From Biscogniauxia marginata (lineage: Eukaryota; Ascomycota; Sordariomycetes; Xylariales; Xylariaceae): a stretch of DNA of 64,000 nt. The translations under genes and the position numbers were made by a program. The stretch covers positions 124,001 to 188,000 of the forward strand of contig MU404067.1 in NCBI GenBank assembly GCA_022695795.1, read 5' to 3'. The notes beneath the pieces are model-generated. The model saw only the letters and a list, made by a program, of their open reading frames with translations, had not been told where the DNA came from and ran no database searches. Of this stretch, positions 43,799 to 56,742 are shown one piece after another (position 1 is the first letter of the stretch; each line of letters opens with the position of its first letter).

Positions 43799-46546
43799 GG
43801 AAGTCTTGATGTGTTTATATATACTAAGTAGCAGAGAAATGAAAATGATTGCAAGGCTGAAGTCTCATAGCAGCAGCACTGCCTCAGCTTCATCAAACTG
43901 GCTGCTACCGTGTCAAATAAATATTCTAACTCAAGCCATAAGTTAGGTGAAAACGGATCCAACAAGCCAGGCGGACATTCGTTTGAGTTATGCAAGTTTG
44001 GTAAGCAATTTGTCTCATTCATCGTGTTTGATTCCGTCACAAACGCGGCTTTCCGCCCCAATACTACGTAATGAGCATGAAGAGGCTTACAGCGGTGAAG
44101 GAACAGTGGGTACCAAACAGGATGGATAACGGAGGTATCCAGGAGCAAACGGACAGCTTCCTCCTGTAGCTTAAGTTATAGTTCTTTGCGCAACTGCTTT
44201 GCTACCTCCCCATATACTGGCATGCATGGTGACAACTTGATAATTAGAATATACTCAGTTGCCATCAAATATGGACCCTACTTATTGTGATACTTAAATC
44301 TTAGTAGCTGATAGATGCCTAGGGATAGTATAGTATCATGCAATTGCGATGTATTTCTCGTATGGTACCGTTGAACATCCGTGTAAGTAAAATGTGGTCG
44401 ATTTGGCGTTCAACTGTGCCGTGGTCAGATTTAGTCAAACTGTTTGTAAGACTGTAGGTACCTAACTAAGCAAACCCAAGCTCTTTTGAGCCAGAGAAAC
44501 TCAAGGGGCGAGATTCTGAAGCCAATGATCATCTCCTTGGCATTAGTTAGGTAGGTACCTAGGTACATAGAAAATAAGAAGTTTCCAGAGGTAAGGAAAT
44601 AGCCTTAGGGACTTACAGAGAAAATTCCTCAGTACAGAACGATACCATATGTTTTCTTCCACGTCTCCCAGAATATGTATTGCCCAGGGGAAGGACGTTC
44701 GACTCTCAAATGCCAGTAAATTCTGGCTTCTTGGTGTCAAGTCTATGGTCAACCACGAACAGTCACTCCAGCTATTACCGGGTTCTGTTGCTCAGATTGT
44801 AGACCATCTACCTCAAGTGCAGCTCAAGGCCTTGCTATACCTAATGTCTCTGTCACGGACATGTGGTCTATGCACCTAGATGTATATAGTACTTAGATAG
44901 GTGGGCCTGGAGAGGAGCTTTCCCTCTCCAGCGCAATAACAAGTAATATTCGTACCCTTACAGTCTCAACGAAGACGGCCATTCAAGAACTCTACTCATG
45001 CCTGCTAGAGCTTTTCGTCATGGACCTAGTTTAACGAGTAGACAATCAGCCGTACTATTTGCCTATGACACAACCGGAACTCTAACATAAAAATATTTGA
45101 GCATATTGTAGAATCCTCTCTCGAGATTCGTCAACTAGCGGCCACTGGTTCGTTGTTTGAACCTCGTTTGAATGATGGATGCGTAAGGGTTCGGAAGTTG
45201 AGTTCCATGTTATGCATGAAGAAATCGCCAAGATAATATTGAGGTTAGACTCATCTGACCTTGCATTGAAGGAAACTCGGCTTGAAGTTGGATGGTAATC
45301 ATGTCCTTCAGATACCGGGATACTGCGAGAGATGCTGCTGACTCAACCTAACTTTCTATCATTTGCAATCGAGATCTTTAATGCTAGATTCCAATTAGTG
45401 GATATCTGACCATCAACTATGACAGTCATGCAAGGTGCAGTGCTTGATGCTGTACGAGGACTACTTGAACCTTTTTATTTCAGTCAGGATGATGAAGCAA
45501 AAACGACCTGAACTGAATGAGACAAAAAGCTTGGTAATATCGTATATTAGAGCTCCCAGGGGTAGAAATCTAGGAAATCCAGGGGGGATCATTACGACCG
45601 AGTCTTGGGGCTAATGCTTATATGAACGCCACGTCTAGGCCTACCATCAATGATGAGCATGGCAAATTCCAAAGTCATAAGCAAAATGCTCTTCTGATAT
45701 TCTATCTCATTTACTTTCAGAAGATTAGAAGAACTTACCATCGTCTCCTATTAGGCGTTCATCCCTCTCACCAGTCAGTTGTCGCCAGACATATACTTGA
45801 GTGTCTCATACCTACTGCATTATGATTGGAGCTTACAACCTAAAACATGCATTGTCTCTAAGTGGCGTATGCTATTTACCCGAAATAGGATTGAGAGGAC
45901 GATAGGCTTTCATCTAGGTAATTAACAGCATTATCCGGTGGAATGACAAAACATTTAAATTTCCCTTCTCTCAAAGGGGATCCCAAAAGTTTGAGTTGAA
46001 GTACTAAACAAGGAATAACCAGCCAATAGCAGACACACTCGACAATACGAGTTGCCTGCAATAAGTCAAGGCTTATTATATTGCAGGCCGAGCCATGCAT
46101 GTCGATCCGCAATGGCCCGGAATATCCAAACGCGTCCTCCCCGCACATCCTAGATTCAGTGAATTAACTGACCCCCCAGGGTGAGATTGATGCACCCGTG
46201 CTCTGCATCCGTGCATGCATGATGCAGCATCAAGAACAGGCCAGGCGACCTTCGCATGCGGTACTTCTAATAGACTTATGGGACACGTGGACGAGCATTG
46301 TGTGAACGAGCGAGACTAAAGTAATGGGCTAGTCTATGGTGCATATAGTCACACGGCAGGGTCGGGATGAAGGCCCCACGGATATTAATGAGTTGGGAGA
46401 GTCCTAGTCCGAGATCCCATCCCTTTCGACTCTATCAACATATATGAGGTCTACTATGCCTGCCTTTGACATCATGCGACTCCAGATTCTGGTAAACGCG
46501 TCAAGCCCTCCGTTGCTCGGGAGGATCCGAGCCCGCCAACAATACG
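43799..46546. other. AT-rich gene-poor interval
   Basis: No supported gene. Frames at 43753-44148 (minus), 44649-44879 (plus), 45622-45825 (plus) and 45876-46148 (minus) show no recognisable domains. Two GGTACC palindromic motifs lie at 44455-44465 and 44548-44567. The last 150 bases are the probable promoter of the esterase gene. Confidence 0.45.
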
Positions 46547-48209
46547 ATGAAACTGGGTAGCTCTATCGCAATAGCTCTATGCTTACTTTTCAGACTCTCT
46601 ATTGCGGTGGACTCGGTTGTCGACTTAACTTGCAATATATATGCTGGTGTCCCTTCGGCGGATGGCATCACGCGATGGCTTGGACTCCGTTATGCCGCGT
46701 CTCCTGTTGGCGAGCTGAGGTTCATGCCTCCGGAGGATCCTCCCTGCAACAGCACTGTACAGACAGCAGACACGGTCAGCTGAGATCTTCCGTTTCGCCA
46801 TATCCTAGCTAACGATCAACATTCGATAGCATGGCCCATATTGCCTCGGAATCAATGACCCGGGGAATAGTGCGGCTTCAGAGGACTGCCTGTTTCTTGA
46901 CGTGTATGCCCCGTCCAACATCACGGCATTTGGGAAGCTGCCCGTCTACTTCTTCATCCAGGGCGGTGGCTTCGGGACGAATGCAAATCCCGATTACGAC
47001 GGAGGCGGGCTTATCACTGCAAGCGGGTACAGCATTATTGTAGTGACGTTTAACTACCGCGTTGGGCCTTATGGTTTCATCACTGACGGTAGCTCGATCA
47101 CCCCTAACATTGGTCTTTTAGACCAACGGAAGGCGATGGAATGGGTGCAGAAATATATCTGGGCCTTTGGAGGTAACCCTAACCATGTCGTGTTAGGCGG
47201 CGCGTCGGCTGGAGCTGCGAGCATCAGTCTTCATATGACGGCGTATGGTGGCAATGATACACGTCTTTTCCATGCGGCAGCTGCAGAATCTGTCTCATTC
47301 GCTACTGTTCTCACTGTAAACGAGTCTCAGTACCAGTATGATAATCTCGCGATTCAGCTTGGGTGTGCAGGCTCAGATTCTCTCTCCTGCATCAAGTCCA
47401 AGACAGCGGACGAAATACAAGCTGTGAACACCAATATTCCGTATGCCGGTGCGGCGTCGGCGCCGTTATACATGTGGGGGCCGGTCCTCGATGGTGATAT
47501 GATCACAGACTACCCTTACGACTCATACTCCGAAGGCAAATTCATCAAGATTCCTTTGATCGTTGGAGATGACACAAATGAAGGCACGTCATTCACGCCT
47601 ACAGGAACGTCCACGCTCGGCCAAAGCGATTCATTCCTTAAATCACAGTTCCCATTTCTGACTCTGGAGCAGTTGGGCCGGATCAACGATCTGTACCCAA
47701 ACACGAACGATTCGTGTCCGAACACTGGGTGTTATTGGCGTCAAGTCTCCGATGCTTATGGTGACATGCGATACATGTGCCCGGGAATATTTGTCTCATC
47801 CGCAATGGCTAATTATAGTACGACGGGCGCTTACAACTACCGGTACAACGTCGAGGACCCGGCACAGGTGGCCGCGGGATACGGCGTACCACATACCGTT
47901 GAGCTAAATGCTATTTGGGGGCCTGAGAACGTTGGGCCCCGAGGTTCACCGCCAGCAAGCTATTACCCGGATGGCGTGAATGCCGCCGTTATTCCTGTTA
48001 TACGGGCATACTGGATTAGTTTTATCCGCACGTTCGACCCTAATAAGTACCGATATCCGGACGCCGCAAGGTGGGAGGTGTGGAGTCCTAAGTCACAGGA
48101 TAGGCTCTTGTTTGAGACAGGGGGCAATACCACGATGGAGTCCGTGGATCAGACTACTAGAAATCGGTGCGAATATTTTGCTTCAATTGGCGTCGACATC
48201 AGGCAGTGA
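46547..48209 (+). CDS. Secreted type-B carboxylesterase/lipase
   Basis: An alpha/beta-hydrolase hydrolysing carboxylic esters; substrate unknown. Two exons are inferred, 46547-46774 and 46830-48209, with a 55-bp phase-0 intron (GTCAGC donor, GATAG acceptor, CTAAC branch), giving 535 residues. A signal peptide is present (MKLGSSIAIALCLLF.. ending SIAVDS). Family landmarks follow: RWLGLRYAASPVGELRF, EDCLFLDVYAPS (second type-B signature), oxyanion-hole GGG at 121-123, GGASAGAAS with nucleophile Ser202, Glu327 in DDTNEGTSF, and His431 in GVPHTVEL, so the triad is complete. Several N-glycosylation sites are visible. The end WEVWSPKSQDRLLFETGG is typical of fungal members. Exported esterases can act in nutrition, detoxification or host interaction; nothing here decides which. 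Confidence 0.93.
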
Positions 48210-51200
48210 TATTCCTATATAAGTATATACATTATTCTAGACTTGGACTAGACATATCCCGGATAGACAAGATAGCATTGTAGATATATACATATCAATT
48301 TAGTCCGTAATGAAACGATAACAGACCCCCTAATAGCACAATTATCTTCTCCTAGGATCTGGTATCCCAAGAGAGATCTTGCGCTTAGTTTACACTCTTG
48401 ATGAATCAGATACCCGTAGCAATACATGCATTAGCTCGTGGAGACTAAAACGCTTCTACGGAGATCTAATAAGGTTATTATGATATGTGCGAAAGTAAAG
48501 GCTGCGTTGCCTCTTCCCCTGAATTAATGTTGCTAAGACATGGCTGCTTATTACTCCGACATATACGAGGCGCTAAAACCTGACTTTTATCGTGAATCTT
48601 CCAATGGGAAGCCAAATAACCAATATTTGTAAGTTCAAGGATTATGCAGTATTTGACAAGACTTTCGACTCGGACTGGACCTGTTAGACACCTTCAGGGG
48701 CCGCGCGACTTTCTCCCTTCGTCAACTTAGCGCAATCGGACCACAAGTTTGTGTATGTACAATTAGTACCACAATGATCTCAATGTGACAGGAGATAAAT
48801 GTCCGCCGCAACAGCCCGAGGTAAAAAATATTCAGAGATTTTACTTCGCGATAATTCAAACCAAGCAGAATGTACCATCAGTATTCATGTTGCAACCTCA
48901 CATCTCTAGATCGACCGCCCCAATTGAACCCCGGATCTGTCCCAACTGCCGGGTACCCCGGTCTTGGCCTCTGAAGATCTGCATGAACCTCTATCTATAG
49001 TTGATCGCCGTCTCTTTCCGTTATTAATTCAGCCATGGTCGCACCTTAAACTTGCAAGTTCAAAACTAGCAGACGCTGCCCTTTTTAATTTTTTTATTAA
49101 CAAGCAAGATGATAGAAAAAGAGTGGTATCCGTAAGACGAGACCTTCCTATTCATTCTAATCAATGAAACGATTTCGCCGGGATGAGAGAATTAAAATAT
49201 TCCAGGACCATCAAAAAGGGTACGAAACATGCGCCACGCGTCCGACCACATGGCATGATAATAATGCTACGACGGCAATCTTAGATGAGTTGCCCCGCGG
49301 GCTATAGAACAGCAATACCATGCTAATATCAGTTGATTACCTAGCATAGTGGCTGGGCAGCATTATCCACCAATTAATTATGCAGCTGCCCATAGCAACG
49401 TTCATGGGCACGGTGGTATTTAATTGGGGTTACCGCGTTATACCGTCTTTGCCGTTAATACACATTTGTCTTCGAAAGGTGACTTTCACCTTATATTTTA
49501 CAGTCTCACGTTTATTCTCACTCCCTTCTTAAGCCCCGCGGCTGAAAGGTGGAAGGGCGGGACGAAGAGAAAATGCAAACGTATTGGTACATTCGGCCGC
49601 TGTGCATTGAAGGTCGTTACTCCCGACACATATGCGTCGGTGCTCGTACACTATTCAGGGGTATTAATTGTTAAATTCTATACAGATAGTCCCACACCAT
49701 CTGTCGACACTGTCCTAGGGTATCGTTAACTAGGTACCTCAACTTGAAGAAATTATCTTAATAAACCCTAGATCGTGGCGTGAGTATATTAAGACAGACC
49801 TATTGTAGCTAGAGGTAGTTCTTATAGAGATATGCCAAGAAACTACTTATGAGATACAAGCATGCGGTGTGACTATGGGGAGACTCATGACGAAAAGATA
49901 TCTAAAACCCTGTCAAATTTTAATAAATAATTGCATGGAAATACTGTAGAGTAGTACAATTCTCGACGTCCAGTATAGAAGTAGAAATCGAGTGTTCTCG
50001 AAGCTCAGCTCAATCCTTGGTTGTAACAGTTTATTATAAATGCTTAACGGCTGACTATCTATATCACCGGGGTTTCATACTCATCAAGCTTGTAAATCAT
50101 AAATCAGGATATGGAATATATCAGATTCTCTTCTGGGTTACATTTGTTACACCAAATGTTGTTTGGCCTGATCTACCGTCTCTTATGCGAGATACTGAGA
50201 GACTTCTAGTGTCGAATTGCTGTAGTTGTACGCACATATGACGAAATGTCCACTGAACTTTAGTCCCACTGCGTAGTTGCCCTCTTCATACTGAATTGGT
50301 TTGGAACTTGAATAGGCGCCTATAGCTAGCTCTGAGTCTCCCAAGTAACTGCCCATGGTAGTATTCCAATCCCTGGTGAACGCCTAAGCTTACCCGGCAA
50401 GACATTCCAAATTAACCACTAGTACTCGAGAACTTTACCTATTGTCTGGTTTAATTTAATGCATTCGCTTTTTCATAAACCCCCCAATCTAAAACGTGCT
50501 ATCCTCTTGTGCTATCCTGCGTAGGTGTAACTGCGGAATACATATGCAACGATTCTGTACCTTAGGAGGAATACACGTTAGGAAGGATGAAGCAATGATA
50601 CTTTAGAGGACGCGAGTAGTCCATAAAAGCCTCTAGTCAGCGCGGAATTAGAAAGACCTTACGAATCCATTCTGTAACACAGAGCTGAGAGGGTGATTGG
50701 GGTATTACATTGATGATTAACGAATAGGATTTTGTTGATTTGGAAGAAGGCGGGTAGGGGTAGTAATAAGAGTAAGCCTAGGCCGACACCCGTTTCATTT
50801 GCATACACACATCAAATATATAAAGTCAACTCCAAACCTGAATTTTGTGATTTCTAATAATCTTACCGATCATGTGAATGCTGACACTCTATGTTAATAC
50901 CCCAACTCCAATCCTACCAACAATTAGTTGCTCACGTCGATTCTACTCTCCCTAGCCTGATATATTCCTTCGCAAAACATGGCATGGTTCGCGGTGATGA
51001 CTTGCATATCCTAGTGCTTACAATTAGCTTAGGCTATCGTCAACAAAAGGCAGTTTCCTAAGTTATAGATGGATTGCACGTGCAGTAGCCCTCGGTTACG
51101 ATGAATTGTCCCGGAAGCAACTCCGTGGGTTGTATCACGATGTGGTAAAAATCCGGATCGAAGGTCATATACGATGGTGACATGTTGGTCTTGTAATTGC

Positions 51201-53285
51201 AAATGTGACATAACATTGTACTGTTTTACAAAGCTAAAATCACGACACGGAGAAAATTTAAGGCTTAGGTGTGCAGCGAAGGGCTCATTTGATGCTATTA
51301 CCTATATTTCAAGGCGTGTTTAGCTCGTCGGGCTTTGTTTTTTAACGTGACAAGATGCCTAGAGTACAAGCATGAGACATCATTCTATTCACTATGAAGC
51401 TTTACCAGTGCGTTTCAATCGAGGAGGGGCCAGAGTGGATTAATGGAAGTACTGTTCCTCAAAATAAACTTAAAATGATTCATGTTAAGACAGGATAAAA
51501 TAACACGAACTCTCTTGAAAGCCTGTGAGACGTTCAAAAAATAATAATATGATAGTTATACAAGTTTATAACCGGTTTTACAACTAGCAGGGCGATTTAT
51601 AAGTAAATGATCTTAATTACACCAGGTCTGGAAAGGATATAAATCAATTCTAAACATGTATTATAATTATGAATAATATAGAAAGGCTAAGTGTTTTGTT
51701 TAGGAGCAAGTTAGTTGTAAGTTAAATAATATTTAGTGTAACTCATCACTACAAGCGGCTGATTAAGTCTCTAGCCTCATGCTACTTAAACCTATCCATC
51801 CAGTGATCGGTTATGGGTGATACGGATATATAATTCAATCTATTTAATCAACGTAAACTTCAAACAAGTACTTGCGATCAACTCTTTTGGGCTTGGTTAG
51901 TTTTATGCGAAGGGAGTGAGTGTCAAGGGCCTGAGGACGTAACCTTGGAGGTTAGTAGCCGTGAGAGATGCGATCTACAGCAAATAGGGATAAGAGTCGT
52001 ATACGCCCCGAAGGAACTACAGTTAGCTCCAAAGCGATTAATCTTAGTCCAATAGTGGCCCTATATGCCCGTAACCCCCAGTCTGCTGTGCACTTCCTCG
52101 TCCCTCTGACAGCGAGTCCAATATAGCAATGATACTGCCACCGTCAGGGCCTTCTTTACGGATACGTGATAACAACGTTGTTACATGAAAGACGAGGTCT
52201 AATAATCTATTGGATGGGTGTCCGTTTCGCACCAAAAAAGCTCCTTTATCTCACAAGTACAGTTGTATATGTCGTTTCCACCACTGCAAGCCCCTCTCCA
52301 GCAGGAGTCACGATAATAGCTGGCCGTGAGGCTCCTGAACCGATATCGTGTTACATCTAGTAGTACCATCCTAGTCTATACCTCTAACAAGAAGTGGAAA
52401 CCCAATTTTGCCTTGGGGCTCGCCGTATGCAGTGAATTACATATCACAGCCCTAAAGAATGCTCTCTCTATTAGGACTTCGATACTATTCCTGGTAATGT
52501 ACGTTTCGCTTATTGGAACATACGAAATCATGGGTATGTAAGCTGGACTGTGTTACTATGAGCATATTCTATGTAACAAAATTCAAATGATGGAACCCGG
52601 TATTCCTAAAGACAAGGCTTCAGACGGAGCCCTTTGTCTGATCACATGTTTAGCTCTAAGTGCTTCAAACTCTCCTAACTTCGTAACAATGGGTGATTTG
52701 TTCAGCGCCAATGACCATAATAGCTGAGTAACGGGTCTTTACAAACAAGGCTAGATTTCCAAAGCGCTGATGTGCTCTTTAACATTGTTGGATTCTATAT
52801 TGGATATATATATATAGCTTGGGGTTATCGTCATTGGATATATACTAAGTGGGTTTCTAGCTGATACCGTATACCGTCTAATATAGATTAAGGTATAACT
52901 AAACAGCTATATTCGACGAACATAACAAGACATCTTGAAAGATGGCACTTACAAGCCTCCACTCCGCCCACGACAAGGCAGCAGAGTGGCCGCCATCTCG
53001 CGGCGCCAAATGGAGTAAAGGGGGGTCTGTGGCATTAATAAGCGGTCGGTAGAAATATAAAGGTAAGTCAGTAAGTGAAATACTACCCGGATCGAATAGG
53101 TTATTGTCTGTAGTTTTACAGAACCTATAGAGGTATCTACTATTAACGTCTTTAAATATGCCGAAGTATCGGAGAGTTATTAGGTAACTTTGAAGATCTG
53201 GAAACTGCCATTAAGTATGAGTAAGCCAATTCGACTAGACCAGTATTAAATTTACTTTTTTTTCATATATTTCATGATACGTGGA
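48210..53285. other. Long AT-rich gene-poor interval
   Basis: Five kilobases without a supported gene. Frames of 60-100 codons occur at random positions and none shows a domain, signal peptide or splice partner. The DNA is AT-rich with frequent stops, consistent with RIP-mutated transposon relics. A GGTACC palindromic motif lies at 49731-49740 and a short TA run near 52805-52815. Confidence 0.5.
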
Positions 53286-53488
53286 GTTTTTTAATTGACT
53301 TGTGGTGCTCCAGTGAAGCTCCTTCAAAGACCGCCGACAATGCCGTTGACGATGCCGGTGAACGTGAGACAACATGCCACCAATTTCCCATTTCTCTTTC
53401 CCCCTTTTCCCGACTTCAGGCGAGTTGCTAGGTACGTTACCGTAAATAAATCGTTCCCGTCCTCGCCTTTGCCGGGCCCAGCGCGGGT

Positions 53489-53689
53489 TTAACCGGAGGC
53501 GGCGATGATCAGAGAGATTCCAGACCTGGTGATCGTCGACGGCGCTTGACTCACGTCACTGCGCATCCCCAGGATCGACTCGGGGCTAGCGGACCTGGGG
53601 GAGAAGCCAGGGTTGGAGATCTGTCCGGGCAATCTTATAGGTCGGTTAGTAGGCTGCTGTCGGGGGGCGGAGGGTTGTGAAGGCGCTAT
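53489..53689 (-). CDS. Possible internal exon of an unannotated gene (partial)
   Basis: A GC-rich patch is open on the minus strand for about 65 codons without needing an ATG. It reads APSQPSAPRQQPTNRP, then LPGQISNPGFSPRSA, SPESILGMRSDVSQAPS and TITRSGISL. The plus strand is full of stops here. An acceptor-like ATTATTATAG sits exactly upstream and a GTGAGT donor lies within the frame (after GMRSD). The Ser/Pro/Gln-rich composition resembles disordered regions of regulatory proteins. No start exon or partner domain is identified, so this may be a fragment or a gene with small exons between 53.3 and 54.1 kb. Confidence 0.35.
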   Translation of the reverse strand: MAPSQPSAPRQQPTNRPIRLPGQISNPGFSPRSASPESILGMRSDVSQAPSTITRSGISLIIAASG

Positions 53690-54401
53690 AATAATAATAA
53701 TGCGGGGTTCGGGGTTCTAATTTACTACATTGACCTAGGATACATACATCAACCTCGTCGTATGGCGTAGGTTAGCCAATTGGTACAGGTAGGCAGACTT
53801 AGGGGGGAGATAAAAATGGGCCCCCCGATCTGCTGTTTGGCTTATCGAACGGTCAATGTCGATAACCGATTGATTATTCGCCCCTCTATTACCTAACCAC
53901 CGCTTGCGCATCATCGCATGTTGTGCTACACTCCCACCTTCCCGCCCGCACCCGCACCAGCACCAGCACCACATTTCCCGTCTCGGACCATACAACATCC
54001 ATCGTCCTGCGCAGCACAACGACGACATCCCGCAGCGTCGTAGAGGTAGCGTCTAGCCCAGGCATCTTGTGATCTCTTGGTGATTAATACTGCGAAACAC
54101 CATCGTTCCGCCGCTAGACCAGTTTACTTCTATACCTCCCTATATTATCCCATCCTTCTTCTTCCCCCCCCTTTGTTAAACTACTTCTTGTCCTGCTTGA
54201 TCTTGACCTCGATTTGCTCTGCTGCTGCTATTCTTTGTTCGCCATTTGCAGACTTGCACATCTATCTGATTCGGCATTGGCTGCAGACGGTAGATAGACA
54301 CTTGTTCGGGCAGCAGGACTCTCTCATAAGGTAATTAATTAATTATTGGATACCTAAGATTACGAATCACTTCTTCTTCTTCTTCTTTTACCTCATTAAA
54401 C
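53690..54401. other. Intergenic, promoter side of the TBCC gene
   Basis: No gene supported. Contains short AAT/TTC-type repeats and CT-rich stretches (54150-54175, 54366-54390) expected of a fungal leader. The minus-strand frame at 53735-54028 is Cys/Trp-rich by composition only. Confidence 0.45.
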
Positions 54402-55767
54402 ATGGCTACAACAACCTTCTTTATACCTTTCGATCCTAGCCCGCCTAATTCCGCCGGAGGATTAACAGATGCCAAGATGTCAGATCCCAAGGAGAAGTTC
54501 TACCGGCATTTCCAAGCCGAAGTTAACAGTAAACAACCAATAGGACAATTCGATTCCGAGAAACTATCAACTAATTGCCCTAATAGTCATCCAAGACCAG
54601 ATCGATGACCTCGCCACCTTGTCACCTGTCGGCGGGGAGCGGCAGGATTGCCATGACACCATATTAGCAAGCATCTCGCGGCTGTCGAACGAGGTCTTGG
54701 ACGCTGCCGATTACATCCCTGCGTACGACCAGCGATCTTATTCCCAGGTATTTGGATGCTCGCGAAACTAAACCTTATATCCACCACAAGCCAACTCTGA
54801 CACTGGAAACAAGGCAGTCAAGGCTCTAACCGAAAAGCTGAACGAGGCGACGGGAAAGTTCGCAACTAAGTCACGGTTCCAGTTCAAGCCTAGAGCAGCG
54901 AAACCGACGGCGCAAGTCCAGTCGCCACCCGACCCGCGCTTACATAAACCCTTTTCCAATGACGAGAACGACTCGAGTGTGGCTGTCGTTGACACCGAGG
55001 AACGCGATGACGTAGGGACCATGCCCTCATTCCCCTCCAAGAACTACAACGAGGAACTATCACGTTCTGCGAAGTCGGGCGTCCGCAAGCCGAGTTTCTC
55101 CACGGCCAAGAATATCTCCATTTTCGACCATACGGGCCTCCACATCATGCTCCCCGCCACTGCGTCGAGGGCGACATCCTCGGGTAGCTTGACCGGCTTG
55201 AGCCGTTGCGTGGTGGACATGACGATTCCCACCAGCAGCGGCACGCCTTTCGCGGGCCTAGCGTTGAAGAACATCAGGAACAGTTTGATCATCGCCGGGC
55301 ATGTCGCCGGCCCGGCCCATATCACCGGAATCGAGGACAGCGTAATTGTCGTAGCCGCACGGCAGGTCCGCATTCACGAGTGCAAGAATGTGGACGTGTA
55401 TCTGCATTGCTTGAGCCACCCCATCATCGAGGACTGCTCGAACATGCGTTTTGCGCCGCTGCCGGACCTCTATGTCAGTTCTGACCACACTTTAAATGAG
55501 AATTGGTCCAGCTGGCCAACAAAAAAAAACCCCCAAAAAAACCACCTGCTAATTTGCAAATAGGCGAGCGATTCGACGACGGCGGATAACAATCAGTGGA
55601 ACCAGGTCGACGACTTCAAGTGGCTGAAGAGCGAGCCATCCCCGAACTGGAGCGTGCTGCCCGAAGAGAAGCGCATCGAGGAAGATACGTGGAAGTACAC
55701 GGTGTGCGGGAACCCGAGCGTCAACACAGACGATATCCTGCGGAAGGTGGGCGTCCTCGGGTCATGA
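54402..55767 (+). CDS. Tubulin-binding cofactor C (TBCC)
   Basis: TBCC is the GTPase-activating chaperone that completes alpha/beta-tubulin folding with cofactors D and E. Four exons are inferred: 54402-54528, 54587-54747, 54814-55473 and 55564-55767, giving 383 residues; all junctions keep frame. Starting at the second ATG (54477; MSDPKEKFYRHF) would give 358 residues and fits the family N-terminus better. The N-terminal three-helix part includes SRLSNEVLDAADYIPAYDQR. The C-terminal C-CAP/cofactor C beta-helix (about 190-340) shows NISIFDHTGLHIMLP, SSGTPFAGLALKNI and ARQVRIHECKNVDVYLHC; Arg282 in QVRIHE aligns with the catalytic arginine finger. After the third intron the end WNQVDDFKWLKSEPSPNW is also typical. 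Acts in the cytosol. Confidence 0.93.
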
Positions 55768-56166
55768 AACTGCCTACCTAATGGTAGCGAAAGAGACAAC
55801 GACAAGTTTGTAAACAAAACGCCGAGAGTCGGAACGGCTTGGTTCCTAACTTCGGGGAAAGAGTTTGGCGGGTTGGCGCACGGTGTTCGTATCGTAGCAT
55901 TGTAGCAATAATGTGCCCTACCGCAGATTTCGCAGGATATCCTGATCATTTCGCGACGTGATGTAAACACTGCTGCTATTCCGTTTGATAGTGCGTGGTA
56001 TCATTTAACGCCAAGTGCCCCGTCCTAGACCTAGATTGTAAATCCCATATCTACCCAGCCCAATATGTCTCCGGTTTGCGAGATAATGTACGCGAACGTG
56101 ATACCCCGTCGTTCGCTGGCGGAAAGATAAAAAAGACACGTCCCTTTTTTTTTCTCGATTTTGTTT
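55768..56166. other. Convergent intergenic between TBCC and Med9
   Basis: About 400 bases separate two stop codons on opposite strands. It holds both 3' untranslated regions; a T-rich run near 56142-56152 could serve Pol II 3'-end formation on the plus strand. No gene seen. Confidence 0.5.
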
Positions 56167-56742
56167 TCACTCCTCCATCCTATCCCCATCACCATCCCCG
56201 GCGGCGAACCGCGCGCCCACCTCCCGCAGCTTGGCGAGCGTGTCCCGCTGGCGGGCCATCTTGGCCTCGAGAAGCGCCATCTCAGCCTCCTGGTCGGCGA
56301 GCCCGCGGTCGAGGTCCGGCAGGGTCCGGATCAGGGCGCGGGCGCGCTGAAACCGATGCTTCAGGGCGTCGGTCGCGGCGGGTATCTCCTTCAGCGACAG
56401 CTCCCCGGCGGCGGCGGCGGCGTGGAGGTTCGCGGCCGTGGTGTTCTTGGGGTTGATGACCGCGGGAGTATGCTGCTGATGCTGCTGCTGTTGTTGTTGC
56501 GGTGGTGGTTGGGATTGGGACTGTGACTGTGACTGCGATTGGGATTGGGGTTGGTGGGGCCCGCTGGACGGCGCGGTCGTGCCGGTGCCTGGACCGGTAC
56601 CGGCGGATGGGGACGCGGGCTTGCGCAGGCGCGTCAGGAGGTTCGCGAGCTCGGCTAGGGTGTCGAGGGAGTCGGGGCTGAGGCCGTCCGGGAGGGCGAG
56701 GGGGGAGGCGTATGCTGCTGGTTGGGGCTGCGTTGTCGGCAT
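56167..56742 (-). CDS. med9: Mediator complex subunit 9 (Med9/Cse2)
   Basis: Med9 is a middle-module subunit of the Mediator co-activator of RNA polymerase II. A single exon of 191 residues. Residues 1-45 carry a short helix (LDTLAELANLLTRLRKP). Residues 45-100 are low complexity: Gly/Thr/Pro, then SQ repeats from a CAGTCN hexamer, then poly-Gln. The conserved domain is the C-terminal 80 residues: GELSLKEIPAATDALKHRF, RARALIRTLPDLDRGL, a coiled coil (DQEAEMALLEAKMARQRDTL) and LREVGARF. The Gln-rich insert is a length-variable microsatellite and may differ between strains. The protein is nuclear. The gene is divergent from the phosphoglycerate mutase gene, about 800 bp away. Shadow frames in other phases are Arg/Pro-rich. 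Confidence 0.88.
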   Translation of the reverse strand: MPTTQPQPAAYASPLALPDGLSPDSLDTLAELANLLTRLRKPASPSAGTGPGTGTTAPSSGPHQPQSQSQSQSQSQSQPPPQQQQQQHQQHTPAVINPKNTTAANLHAAAAAGELSLKEIPAATDALKHRFQRARALIRTLPDLDRGLADQEAEMALLEAKMARQRDTLAKLREVGARFAAGDGDGDRMEE

